In this document: one piece after another, positions 1 through 9,356 of the stretch
Position numbering within the stretch: the first letter of the stretch is position 1
How the letters are laid out: each line of letters begins with the position of its first letter
Assembly (NCBI GenBank): GCA_019693395.1
Contig: JAAMXP010000520.1
Coordinates: 7,908 to 18,194, forward strand
Reading direction: 5' to 3'
DNA: 10,287 bases
From: Ettlia oleoabundans
Lineage: Eukaryota > Chlorophyta > Chlorophyceae > Chlamydomonadales
The notes under the pieces: model-generated
Told to the model about the DNA's origin: nothing
The model's input: the letters and a program-made list of their open reading frames with translations, nothing else
Databases searched by the model: none
Position numbers and translations under genes: made by a program

Positions 1-193
1 GGAGATGTGCAGCATTGGGCTCCAGATACTACTTATGATGACAGCGACAAAAAGGTGAGCACATTGCAGCATAGGTTCCCGCAGCGCTCACATGGAGCAC
101 TCTAGTACCCGCTTGCCCTAAAGCCGCACTATACAACCATGGCAGCCACCCATGCACATGGCCCCAGTGTTTGGTCCATTGCAAAGCACGCAA
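1..193. other. Left edge: 3' UTR or intron of the FUSC-like gene
   Basis: No coding exon can be supported here. There is no TGTAA on the minus strand, so this is more easily read as intron of the FUSC-like gene than as its 3' end, but both remain possible. Confidence 0.35.
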
Positions 194-1502
194 TCAGGCA
201 GCCAAAGCGGCACCTGCTGCCAGCACAATGCCTAACACAACATCCATCATCCGGTAGCAAGCCCCGGAATAAAAAATGTCGCCAGGAGACCTGCAGCAGA
301 TGGGCAGCCAGCGCAGCAAGTGGAAACATCGGTCGGGTGTGAAGTAGCATGCCAAGCCACCATATGCTTGCAAGGGAAAGAAATTTCACCACAGGCTGGT
401 GAGTCTTGGGATAGATTGAGACGTGTATCCCAGATGACCGGGCGATGACAGGGAAAACTTGCCCAGTACAAGCAGTGCAGTGCTGGTCAGGGCAGGACAG
501 GGCAGCGCAAGGCTGGGCGAATAATGCAGCACAGCCAAGCGCAAGGTTCGCGGAAATCAATGAGGAAGCAGGCACCAACAAAAGCTGTAGGGTGCCGTCT
601 CTAATACTGCAAGCATCCGTCTGCAGTGCTTCAAAACACTCGTCATTAGCTGCGATAACTTGCCCCCACCTGACTGCCGGGACCACCACGATGGGCAACG
701 TCAGCAGCGCCACGCTCCAAAACTCGCGGTGCCGCCAGTAGCGCTGGTGGTTGGTGGCAAACACAAAGCTGCAGATCGCCACCCCGGGCACGACCCAAGC
801 CGACAGCACCTTATGATACTCGTCGTAACTGTAGGTGTTGTAACCCACAGCTGCAGGTGTGGTAGGGAGGGCGTGGGAGAAGGCCACAGTGACTGATGTT
901 ATGGCACTGGGTGCTCACTTATTTGCAGAGGGCTGCTCCAACTGGCTGTGCCTCTTTGGTACACTCAAAGCCCAGATCACATCACGACGGTGGTCCGCAA
1001 CTATGTTTTTCCTAGTAATACTGAAGCAACATGCAGGCAGCCCATGATACCCGCAGGACGCCAGAAAAGGCGAGGCGGCAAAACGCCTGTGACAGCGGCG
1101 CACCAATAAAAAGATTCAGGAGGCCGATGCCCCCTGCCACACCAGCCCCCAGCAAACGTAAGACGAGCTTGCTAAACGCGTCACCAGTACTTGGCTCAAG
1201 CACCACAGCAACCTGCAGCAGGCCCCAAGCGGTGGAAGTGGCGGCGACAACCGGCGGTGGCGTCACAAGCCGGGCACACAAGGTGGCAGACCCCGACGTC
1301 AAAGCGCTTCGCGCACCGTCACGGCAATGAACAGAGCCGAACCGCCTCGGTCGACGGCCAGAAAGAACTGGTTGACGAGTACAGGGAGCAAGGCGAGGGC
1401 CTGGGAAATGCCCTGCTGCAACCCCAGCTGCAGATGTTCGGAATTGTAGCCTGTGACCCATGTCTCAAGAGTGGACAGCACGCTGTACACGGATAGCCCC
1501 AT
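194..1502 (-). CDS. FUSC/ALMT-like six-helix membrane protein (multi-exon, probably 3'-partial)
   Basis: Likely a membrane transporter of the fusaric-acid-resistance (FUSC)/aluminium-activated malate transporter superfamily; the substrate cannot be read from the sequence. Exons deduced on the minus strand: 1502-1317, 1212-1104, 850-670 and 290-194, with matching phases (0, 1, 2). The joined product is 190 aa with six hydrophobic segments. Exons 1 and 2 join to give the family hallmark ALFIAVT/VAVVLEPSTG (about residues 55-72), followed by FSKLVLRLLG, resembling the FUSC pattern of a hydrophobic helix, EPT/SxG, then a Ser-Lys and Arg-Leu-Leu-Gly stretch. Exon 3 gives LLTLPIVVVPAV; exon 4 gives YRMMDVVLGIVLAAG, the usual last helix. 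ATG 1502 is chosen because an in-frame TGA lies at 1520-1518. The frame reaches a TGA at 196-194, but a GTGCCG donor inside exon 4 (near 214) and the absence of a TGTAA signal to the left suggest the gene may continue beyond the window. The family call is by motif only. Confidence 0.62.
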
Positions 1503-2073
1503 TCCGTGCAAGGTTACTCAGCGCGAGAAATTAATGAAGCTTGGAGTGCACCTGAGCGCTCACTTAGAGACGTCATGGATAAGAAAGCGCTTTGAAACAA
1601 CAACTCGCGGCAAGCTGGCAACACCTCAGCTCATACCGCCCGACAGCGGCGATGCGGTGGTGCCAGGCGGCGGCTTTGCCAGCTTGACCCAACATTTAGG
1701 GGAGCTTTCACTCATAATATAGTGTTAAACGACGAATTACACAGTAGGAAATGTGCCAGAGCGGCATTGGGTTGAGCCAAGCAGGGCTACGCCTGCCGTC
1801 GTGAGGTGGAGCCCAGCGGAGCCCAGCGGCGACACAGGAAGGGCAAGCTCATACTTGCTTTGCCAAGTGCTGATAGCATTCGTTGAGTCATGGGCCAAGG
1901 ACCGAATTGGGAGGGACGGGAGATACAAGAAGCATGTCTCGATTGAATTTATTCAAGGAAATGCAAGGGATATATTGTGGAGTGCCACAGCCGAGTGGCG
2001 CCGCCCGGAACTGCCCCACCCTGCCGTGCTCGAAGCATCTGCTCCACGGGCCCAGTCCGGACTGCACTATAAG
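1503..2073 (-). other. Spacer between the aminotransferase and FUSC-like genes (3' UTR, then promoter/5' UTR)
   Basis: About 570 bp between two tandem minus-strand genes. I see no supportable gene. The right part, 2073 to about 1720, should be the 3' UTR of the aminotransferase because a TGTAA signal occurs at 1741-1737. The remaining roughly 220 bp must then hold the promoter and leader of the FUSC-like gene. No TATA-like element is convincing. A short direct repeat (GGAGCCCAGC twice) sits near 1808-1826. Confidence 0.5.
1737..1741 (-). terminator. Polyadenylation signal TGTAA of the aminotransferase gene
   Basis: TTACA on the plus strand reads TGTAA on the minus strand, the standard polyadenylation signal of green algae. 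It is the first such pentamer found downstream of the stop at 2074, giving a 3' UTR of about 330-350 nt. The assignment is by motif and position only. Confidence 0.55.
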
Positions 2074-5000
2074 CTACTGCTCCAAATAGCGTTGCACTCC
2101 AGGCATGCCCTCAGCAACAAGCTCTTGCAGCCCAGCCTTGAGCCGAGCAGCCGCCTCAGCGCAAGCTTCAGGCTTAAGGTTTGCAAATGCGGCACGGACA
2201 TGGCCGGGCGAGCCGCAAGAGCTTCCTGGTATCACACAGACCCTGTGTTTCTTCACTAACCACTCCACCACCTGGGCATCATCGCATTCTGCAGTGGAAC
2301 ATGTGCATGTGTATTTGAAAATGAACATCAACCAGAGGTCATGACCCAGAGGGGCATATCCACTTCACTGAATGACATTGAAAGACAATGACGATGTCGC
2401 CTGGAACCTGCTTCGCCTACTCTTGTCAGATGCAGCTGACCCACCTTCTGGCAGCCTAGCGAAGAGGTAGATGGCGCCCTCCCCGCCCACCACGCTGTCT
2501 GGACCCAGCGGTGATAGCGCGTCTAGTAATGCAGCGCGGTTGCCTGCTAGGCCGTCTACCTGCAGCGTGCAAGCGGGGCAAAAACCCCGGGCTGGGGAGC
2601 TTAAACAACCTGTAGCACTCGAGTAAAATGAAAAACTGAGCTCCATATGGTCTCGCTTTCCAAATTTCTTGGTGCAACCTCTTTATTTGCATTGGCAAAT
2701 GAATATAGGGTGCTGCAAGCAGAAACGGCTTCAATCGTTGCAGAAGTGCAGTGCCGCCACTACAATCTGGTCAGCATACCCAGCCACCCCACCCACGGCA
2801 GAAATCTGGGAAAACAGGCATCGCCAAGGGGGCAAACCACCCCCCTGATTGGCCGCCCACTGGCCCCTCCAAAGGAACACACCTGCTCGGAGACCCACTG
2901 CCGACCGGCTTCTACTGCTCCAAGCGCCACATACTGGCTGCAAGCGCGTGAAGGGGGGGGGGGGGGGGGNNACTGTCTGTCTGTCTGTTACAACCACATG
3001 GAGCGCGGCTGTTAGCTGACGGTTCTCAGCAAGGCACGACAGGATGATATAACCACCTCACATCCCTAGACTGCACAGGTTGGCAGCAGCTTGCATTGTC
3101 ACGTAATGTGGTTCTGCTTGGTCAGACTGGCAATCACACTCTCCCTCGTTGGTGCCCAATCACTCCAGGCATGGGCCTTGTACTGAGGCACAAGCCAAGG
3201 CCCTAGGCTTAGCGCCACCATTGCGTGCACCGTCCCAATCCTTAGGCACAGCCTCACGTCCCACTAGGCTCACTTCTAACATACCATCTTGCCAACCAGT
3301 GAATGTCAGGCTCCCGCACATTTTACAGTCACTACATGCCCACCCAAACAAACACAGCCTGAACTTCCCACCTGATCTGCGTAGGGCAGACAGGGATGGT
3401 GTCCTGCACCTTCAGCAGCTGCGCACCCAAACTGCCGCTACCATTCTCAGGATAAGCGATGTAGCCCATGCGCCATCCCATCATGCCATACGCCTGCAGG
3501 GTTCGGTCCATGGGTGAAAGGTTCAATGCCGATTGTTTTGCTGTCTTGGGTGTGGGTGTGGGGCATCTCGGGCCCATGGTGGCGCCATGTGGCTGGTATG
3601 GGTGTGGATTCCGGTGCCGGTGCGGGTGCGGATGCGGGTGGGGGTGGGGAGCGTGAGGTAACAAGGGTATGCAGCCAGCATCCATCTGGATTCCCTTGCC
3701 CTATCGAACAGAAACAAATTACTCCCGACCTCACATATTGACGCAGCCGCCTGCAATCCCCCACCTTGCTGAAAGAAAAGACGTTGATCACATGGGGCGC
3801 TGCCACACAGTGGTGCTGCCTCCCCTGGCCGTACACAAAATGCTCGTAAGTGTTGTCCAGCACTAGCCAGGCGCCAGCGGCGGCACATAGCTCCGCCGCA
3901 CGCTCCAGCTCAGCTGCTGACATCAGCACGCCTGTAGGCAGCCGGTTGAGATAGCAGCCATGGGAATATGCGGGTTAGTGGGCGAGGGGTTCGAGGGAGT
4001 GGCGGTGGGTCTCTGTTCAGGCGTTTTACCAGGTTGTTGACACAGCAAAGCTGACAACATGCATAGAAAGTGGTGGTGAGAAGAAGCATGGGTTCTTCCA
4101 TACACACCCCAACATGAAATAGTGACCAGTAGTGACTACACCGCCCCCACCACGCCACTTCCTGCACACATCCGCCAGTCCACATACCCGTGGGGTTGCA
4201 TGGATTCGTGATGACCACAACCTTGGGGGGCGTGGGCCCCGCCAGCTCGGCTGCGAGCCAGTCCAAGTCTGGGTGCCAGGTGGCGGGGTGGCGGGGGCCT
4301 AGCGCCACATTGGCGCCGCCGCCGCTCATCTGGATGGCCATGAGGTGATTGAAATAGTAGGGCCTGCGGTCGTAGGGAGGCGCAGATATCTATGTAATGT
4401 AGCATGTAGCTGGCTGCAAAGATGAACATGCCGCGAAAGCCCCGTAGCGGTTTGTTGATACATGCCATCTTAATGCATTATCGATCAGACATGCACCACA
4501 TTAGGGCCCGATACCGCGGTAGGCTACAGCCCAACAGCATTGTGTTTGACAGCAACTACAAGCAGGGCTGTGCGTTTTATCAAGCTTGCTACTGGCTCAC
4601 TTGAACAGCACCACTCTGTCGGTGGCATCCAGCAGCGCCAGCACGATGTTGGTGAAGGCCTGGTTGGCGCCAGCTGTGATCATGACGTCATACTGCAGCA
4701 CATCATGGAGTATCACAGCACGCGGAACGAATCACAGCACAGCACAGCACAGCACAGCACAGCACAGCACAGCACACCGAAGTACGATGCAACGCAATAC
4801 AGCATAACAGTACAACGCACCGCAACACAATCCAGCACGTTTTAGAGCAGCTCGACACGCTTGTGCGGTGAACCAAAGCACAGACCCACCCCGTGCAGCC
4901 CATTTTGCTCCCGGATTTTGTTGCGAAGCGCCTCTCTTAGTGCTGGCAGCCCCTCATCAGGGCCGTATGAGCTTACAGCCGGGTCATTTGCCATCTCAAC

Positions 5001-5555
5001 AGCCCGTTGCAGCGCCTGCGGTGGAGGCTGCCAGTGCACGATACCTGCAGCAGGGGACGGCAGATTGTTGAACAGCTGGAACAGAGATTGCCAAGCCGAG
5101 GGATACATGGTCGGCTGAAAGCCGGTGGCATGCGTGGGCCATGTGTCTGCAGTGTCACAAAGCCTAAGCCGGCCAGGCTGCTGACAGACACGGCTGTGTA
5201 CTGGCGGTCGCAAATCAGTATAAGCATTTCCAAAGCAGCAGCTTTGCTGTGTAGCTGTGTCGGTGGTTGGGCTGTGCCGCAGGGTTTCCCGGGCTGGTTC
5301 GGTTGACCACTTTGTAAGTGTGGCTGTTTCAATGGAGCGGTGCTACAAGTGCTTGCCTTGCGCCAGTGACAGCGTTCCCGCAGTAGTTGCGACGAGTTTC
5401 TTAGTACTAACGATGCAAGGTGCATCCGTTTCGAGCACCCGCTGCGAGGGGGCCGGTTGCTGAGCCATCACCAACGACGGGTCGGCAGGAGCTGCCCTCG
5501 AGGGCGGTGCTGCGCTGCCAGCTGCGCATACGGCGTTGAGAGCGTTGACATACAT
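2074..5555 (-). CDS. ISS1/VAS1-like PLP-dependent aromatic/methionine aminotransferase
   Basis: Class I/II (fold-type I) aminotransferase. Exons: 5555-5357, 5044-4890, 4692-4601, 4363-4188, 3931-3765, 3493-3372, 2937-2883, 2559-2445 and 2288-2074. Joined length is 1296 nt: 431 aa plus TAG. All junctions keep frame and restore conserved motifs. SLAQG/IVHWQPP and SSYGPDEGLPALREAL are hallmarks of plant ISS1/VAS1. DVMITAGANQAF follows, then NPCNPTG (N205), LVLDNTYEHF (D233, Y236), and NVFSFSK with Schiff-base Lys263 running into AYGMMGWRMGY. GGEGAIYLFARLPE comes next, and R392 in HVRAAFANL is the expected carboxylate-binding arginine. Plant VAS1 moves the amino group of methionine onto indole-3-pyruvate to make tryptophan; whether this alga does the same is inference. 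Start is uncertain: ATG 5468 (402 aa) has a better Kozak context and a length closer to plant enzymes. The frame is also open upstream to an ATG at 5762. Intron 1 is GC-AG. Confidence 0.9.
2953..2988. repeat. G17 run, two undetermined bases and a short CTGT repeat
   Basis: Seventeen G residues are followed by NN (2970-2971) and about four CTGT units. The tract lies in intron 6 (3371-2938). On the transcribed strand it forms a C-rich pyrimidine tract just before the CAG acceptor of exon 7. The Ns mark a sequencing or assembly uncertainty, so the true run length is unknown. Confidence 0.9.
3601..3650. repeat. G/T-rich degenerate hexamer repeat in intron 5
   Basis: Imperfect GGTGCG/GGTGTG units in intron 5 of the aminotransferase (3764-3494), read as C-rich on the transcribed strand. 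The His/Pro-rich frames it creates are not coding. Confidence 0.7.
4733..4776. repeat. (CACAG)n microsatellite, about nine units
   Basis: An almost perfect CACAG pentanucleotide array in intron 2 of the aminotransferase (4889-4693), about 40 bp upstream of the exon 3 acceptor in the direction of transcription. It is followed by a degenerate CAACA-like stretch to about 4838. Such repeats vary in length between strains. Confidence 0.95.
5045..5356 (-). other. GC-AG intron 1 of the aminotransferase
   Basis: Exon 1 ends CAAG and the intron starts GCAAGC; it ends CTGCTGCAG before GTATCGTG. Only this phase-1 join restores the family motif SLAQG-IVHW. The nearest GT, a few bases further on, would shift the frame. 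GC-AG introns are a known minor class and are tolerated by the normal spliceosome. Confidence 0.8.
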
Positions 5556-5893
5556 TCGCGTCCTTTGTCGTCCCCCGACCTCAAGCAGCGCCTGGAAGTG
5601 GAGGGACGGTCCCCTGGACGCTAAGGAAGGTACAAACACGGGGCCCGGCATACAGCGCTTCCCGGGACACCCTGCCAATCTGATACAAGGTTTAATCGCC
5701 CAATCGCAACCAGAGGGGCAGACTTGGCCTCCCCATGCGGGTCGGCTCCTTTCTTCCGCCACTTGCCAGAGGAGGCGCCCCTGCCTTGCTATGTGAAGGT
5801 CGCAGGCGCCGCCCCTTTGCTTTTTCCCTCGGCCACCCGCAGTTCATCACTTTCGTAACGTAGGCGGTTGCTCTTAGCAGCACCCCAACCCCG
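5556..5893. promoter_or_regulatory. Divergent promoter region of the aminotransferase and CSD genes
   Basis: The two genes face away from each other with 502 bp between their chosen start codons. This stretch has no supportable exon of its own, although the aminotransferase frame stays open to 5762 and could provide a longer N-terminus. I cannot identify a TATA box or a named element. Promoter function is inferred from position. Confidence 0.5.
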
Positions 5894-6037
5894 GTGAGTG
5901 GCCACCGTAGCCTGATGGCCCTCCTGCGCTGGCTGCCGGCCAGCACCCTACCAATCTTGCGCGCTCAACCCTCACCGCGTCAGTTTTGGCCTCCATCACT
6001 AGTGCATGAGTGCACAATCACGCTCCCTCCCTTGCAG
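5894..6037 (+). other. Putative 5' UTR intron of the CSD gene
   Basis: A consensus donor GTGAGT at 5894-5899 and a pyrimidine-rich acceptor CCCTCCCTTGCAG ending at 6037 bound a 144-bp interval that stops 20 bp before the ATG. Donor and acceptor match those used inside the gene. No transcript evidence is available. Confidence 0.5.
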
Positions 6038-6057
6038 ACCGAGCAACACCCTGCACC

Positions 6058-8092
6058 ATGGCGGCGCCAAAGGCTACTGGGACCGTCAAGTGGTGCGTGT
6101 GTGGCTGCGGGGCCTCCATCAGCCGCCTGGGTGATGGCGTCTGCAGTCCACGAGATTTTGTCGCACTCGCCTCCTGGCTCTCCTCATTACTCTATCCCAC
6201 ACACGCCGTCGCGCGTACATGTAGCACTTGACACCGAGCGCCTTTGCACTCTCTCGGCTGCGATGCACAGACGGCGCAACCGCTGCGGCGGCGTGGGGCC
6301 CTGTGGGGTCCCCCCTTCGGTGAAGCCGCTCCGCTGGAAACTGGGTCACCACGTGCTGCCCTTGCAGGTTCAACGTGACCAAGGGTTACGGTTTCATCAC
6401 GCCTGACAGCGGTGAGTTGTGTTGCGGCTGGGCCCCACATGCACCCATCTGGTGCTGGTTGCTGCATCAACTTGCTCGTTTTGCCGCTCCCGCGTGTCTG
6501 ATCGCGGGTGGGCGCTCCCGGTGACGAGCCTTAACGAGCCTCCCCACCATCATGCGCTGATTCCTCCCTGCATCCACCCTTACTGTACATGCAGGCGGCG
6601 AGGACCTGTTTGTCCACCAGGTGTGTTTTGCCGGCAGACACTCACAGCATAGCCGCCATGCATTCCCCGCGGGATGGTTGCGCCCCTCGTGCCTTGCAGC
6701 TCTACTGCCCGCTTTCATTATGCTTCCAGCAGTCACCATCTGGCCTTCAATGCATCAGCAATGTCAACCACGACCTTTTGGTTGTTAATGCCTCATCAAT
6801 ACTTGCCCTCCTGAACCCCACCCCCTGGCCCGCCTCCCCGCTCCTGCAGACCGCCATTGTGTCCGAGGGCTTCCGCTCCCTGCGTGAGGGCGAGCCTGTG
6901 GAGTTCTTCGTGGAGACCTCCGATGATGGTCGCCAGAAGGCTGTCAACGTCACCGGTGCGTCACCCGCCCCCTTTCGGGGTCCGAAAACAACACCTTTTT
7001 TGTGACTCTATTTCAAGGTCTCAACACAACACTCCCTTGTGGCCCCTTGTAAGGTCATTACACAACACTCTTTTGTGGCCCATTGAAAGTCCAACAACAA
7101 CACTCTTTTGTAGCCCCTTTTGGGTTCCACAATCCACACGGCAGCCTGGCATGTGCCTGCGGCTGCTCTTGTGGACCAGAAGCCTTGCCGACTGGCATGT
7201 GACTGCACCTGCCAAGCAACCATTGCGCGTCGCTTGCCGCCCCGTTGCCTGTATTTTCTACTGTTTGCCTTGCCCAGCACTCCCGTGCTCTTGGGAGTCA
7301 CAGCCACGGTTCTGTTGCCATAGCCTGCATGGCTGCCGTTCTAATGGCACCTGCCTGCTTTCCCACCTGTCATCCATGCTTGCAGGCCCCAACGGCGCCG
7401 CTCCCGAGGGCGCGCCCCGCCGCCAGTTCGACGACAGCTACGGTGGCGGCGGCGGTGCCGGCGCCTACGGCGGGTAAGCACAGCTACATGCACCTCTGCA
7501 TGAATTGCACCACCAGTAATCGGTCTGGCTGCACCTAACAGCAGCACCCGCGTATGTACTTGTGATGCTGTGCCGTGCCCTTTGTGTTTTGCATTGCGTT
7601 CCCTTGAGCTACTTGTCGCGACAGGAAGCTTGCATTCAATGCAACACGCCTTACTATGCGATGCCTGCCTTTGTCACGACACTACTGCAGTGGTGGTGGT
7701 GCTTATGGCGGTGGTTTTGGCGGTGGCCGTGGCGGTGGCCGCCGTGGTGGCGGCGGTTACGGCGGTGGCGGCTACGGCGGCGGTGGCTACGGCGGTGGTG
7801 GCTACGGCGGCCAGGTGCGCTGCATTTCAGGTTTGTAGTTAGATAGTCGTGGTGCTGTGCGTGCTGGCTGGGTTCTGTTGTTGTGGGTGCACCTTTGTTG
7901 GGCTCGAGCTTCTGCACCCTCAGGCCAGAGCAGTGGGTCCTCAGTTAGTGTGCAAATCCCTGCTGCCAGCGGCCAGCTGGTGTGTTGTGCAAACCCCGCA
8001 TCGTTCATCACCAGCTGCTCCTCACCTCTGCGTTTCCCACTTCGGCTGTGCTCCACTCTGTGCAGGACGGTGGATACGGCGGCGGCTACTGA
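6058..8092 (+). CDS. Cold-shock-domain glycine-rich RNA-binding protein
   Basis: Single N-terminal cold-shock domain plus a glycine-rich tail, like plant CSP/GRP2 proteins. These bind single-stranded RNA or DNA and act as RNA chaperones or translation regulators; the role here is inferred. Exons: 6058-6092, 6368-6411, 6595-6620, 6850-6955, 7386-7473, 7691-7814 and 8066-8092. Together they make 450 nt: 149 aa plus TGA, every junction in phase. The domain covers residues 5-70: GTVKW with Trp12, RNP1 KGYGFI (17-22), RNP2 LFVHQ (31-35), then a REGEPVEFFVE strand and DGRQKAVNVTG. Residues 72-88 form an acidic/Pro/Arg linker. From 89 to the end is Gly/Tyr-rich, with an RGGGRRGG patch (113-120), four GGGGY units (119-138) and a C-terminal GGGY. 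The ATG sits in a strong context (ACCATGG). Three exons are 26-35 nt long. It lacks the RRM found in the algal regulator NAB1. Glycine codons are nearly all GGC/GGT. Confidence 0.93.
6980..7124 (+). repeat. About four copies of a 36-bp minisatellite in CSD intron 4
   Basis: Head-to-tail units start at about 6980, 7018, 7054 and 7089. Each begins GTC and has the core ACAACACTCYYTTGTGGCCC, followed by a variable end. The first unit is the most diverged. They occupy a third of the 430-bp intron (6956-7385), the longest in the gene. Confidence 0.85.
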
Positions 8093-9272
8093 GCGCCCAA
8101 CCGGCCCCCATGCGCGCCGCCCTGGTAGGGGCTGGCTGCCTGAGCAGGCCCCTCCGCCTGCTGCTGTAGCAGCCGCCCCGTGCCCCCGACCCTCCAGCCA
8201 GCAGCACCCGGCTGGTTGCGCATCAGACTGAGCAGCAACTGTGAAGCAGCAACCTCCCCCGAACTCACCCACGGGGATCCTTGTCAGGGCAGTGACACAC
8301 CACCCCATCTGCCAACCTGTCCCACACCAGACAACGGCGCACAACACACACCCAACCCCTGCGCGCGCGCGCTGCGACAGTGCTGTGGAGGCTGCTGGCC
8401 TTTTTCCCCGGCCTGGCACCTCCCTCCCCTGCAGCATGCTCCCACGGCACAAGATGTTACTGACACGAAGAGGTACACAATTTGATGCATGCGGTACACC
8501 CCGGCGACGAGCACGTACCGCCTGTACCATCTCGCCCCCCTGCAGCAGCACCATCTCGGCAACAGCTCACCCAAACCCCCCAACCCCAAAGGCATGAGCC
8601 GCCGGCCACGCACGAGTCATCAACCCCCCTCATCGCAACAAATGAGCCCTGCCCTGGCATTGTTACACTCGAAGCACCTCGCAGCATGTTCGTTCCCTCT
8701 GTACGCTCCCATCTAGGTACACCATGCAACACCCCCCCGTCTTTTCTCCCCCCGTCTTGCGCTTGATTCTCCTTCTGGCCTGCACGCACTGCTATCGTGT
8801 GCTGTTGACCTCAGCACAGAAACAGCAAAACCCCCGTTCTTGTTCCATCCCACCACCTGGCAACCTGTGCGCTTTCATGTTGGAAACGGCCCTCCCTTTG
8901 GTGTCGGTAAGGACACCACCCTCTTTTGCTTGATCCAATTGTCTTGAACAACTCTGGCTGGAGTTTAGCCCCCGATCCTGATTATGTGAACCGACGATGT
9001 GTTTTTGGAAAGGCAAGTCGCACGAGGAAAGGCAGGGCAGCGGGAAGCGGCGACCCTTTTGGGAATGGAAGGGGTCAGATCGCCACTGAAGGAGGGGCCC
9101 CAGCCTGCCTCTTTATCGGCATTTTCAGAGTTACCTGCCTGCAGCAGCGTAAAAGAGACCTGTGATGGACACACGTCAATGCAAGAGCCCACTGTGCGAG
9201 CCGGGGAAATCGGGCAGTCAACAGGGGCGAGCAGGAGGCAAGTGGAAATGGTACTTCAAGGCTGTCCTTGTC
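8093..9272. other. Convergent 3' region between the CSD and SDR genes, no gene seen
   Basis: It must contain the 3' UTR of the CSD gene from the left and that of the SDR gene from the right. I see no coding exon with recognisable protein similarity. There is no TGTAA on the plus strand here, so the CSD gene may use a variant signal. The part around 8560-8760 is C-rich. The two open frames antisense to it look random. Confidence 0.5.
8663..8667 (-). terminator. Candidate TGTAA polyadenylation signal for the SDR gene
   Basis: TTACA on the plus strand gives TGTAA on the minus strand, the first such pentamer seen downstream of the SDR stop at 9495. The implied 3' UTR of about 830 nt is long but possible for an alga, so the assignment is weak. 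Confidence 0.3.
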
Positions 9273-9356
9273 TCAAACGCCCCACACCGCCCCCATCTAT
9301 CCTTCCAGGATGCTCCACAGCCGCTGCTGCGCCTCCTCGTCCCAGCTGGCGGCTGG
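9273..9356 (-). pseudogene. Decayed duplicate of the SDR terminal exon
   Basis: An ungapped 84-nt match to the end of the SDR gene (9578-9495): I count 68 identical positions. In the same frame it reads PAASWDEEAQQRLWSILEG, then TAG where the intact copy has CAG. The other reading, MGAVWGV then TGA, continues the similarity past that stop. Only the last third of the exon is recognisable; the part carrying YFVGS is not found. It could be a remnant of a tandem gene copy, or a terminal exon still used by alternative splicing, since a pyrimidine-rich CTTCTTTGCCAG directly precedes it. Confidence 0.65.

Noticed and set aside
129..887. A 252-codon uninterrupted minus-strand frame
   Set aside because: Only 850-670 of it fits the FUSC-like protein; the rest reads through an intron, and the final exon (290-194) is in another frame.
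1213..1330. Apparent frameshift in the FUSC-like gene
   Set aside because: A 104-bp intron with a GTGCGC donor and a CTGCTGCAG acceptor joins the two frames and restores VTVAVVLEPSTG, so no frameshift is needed.
1753..2259. A 168-codon plus-strand frame
   Set aside because: It lies antisense to the last aminotransferase exon and the 3' UTR and has no recognisable protein similarity.
3332..3929. Overlapping His/Pro-rich minus-strand frames
   Set aside because: They arise from the C-rich hexamer repeat in intron 5 and from exon read-through.
3980..4000. GGTTCGA sequence resembling a tRNA B box
   Set aside because: No matching A box, acceptor stem or cloverleaf is present; it lies inside an aminotransferase intron.
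5894..6406. A 170-codon plus-strand frame across CSD exons 1 and 2
   Set aside because: It runs through introns in the wrong frame; the spliced cold-shock domain explains the coding signal.
7654..7917. Histidine/arginine-rich minus-strand frame
   Set aside because: It is the reverse complement of the glycine-rich GGC/GGT repeat of the CSD protein.
7802..8554. A 250-codon minus-strand frame across the CSD 3' end
   Set aside because: Shadow frame antisense to the CSD gene and its 3' UTR; composition is low-complexity and no family is recognisable.
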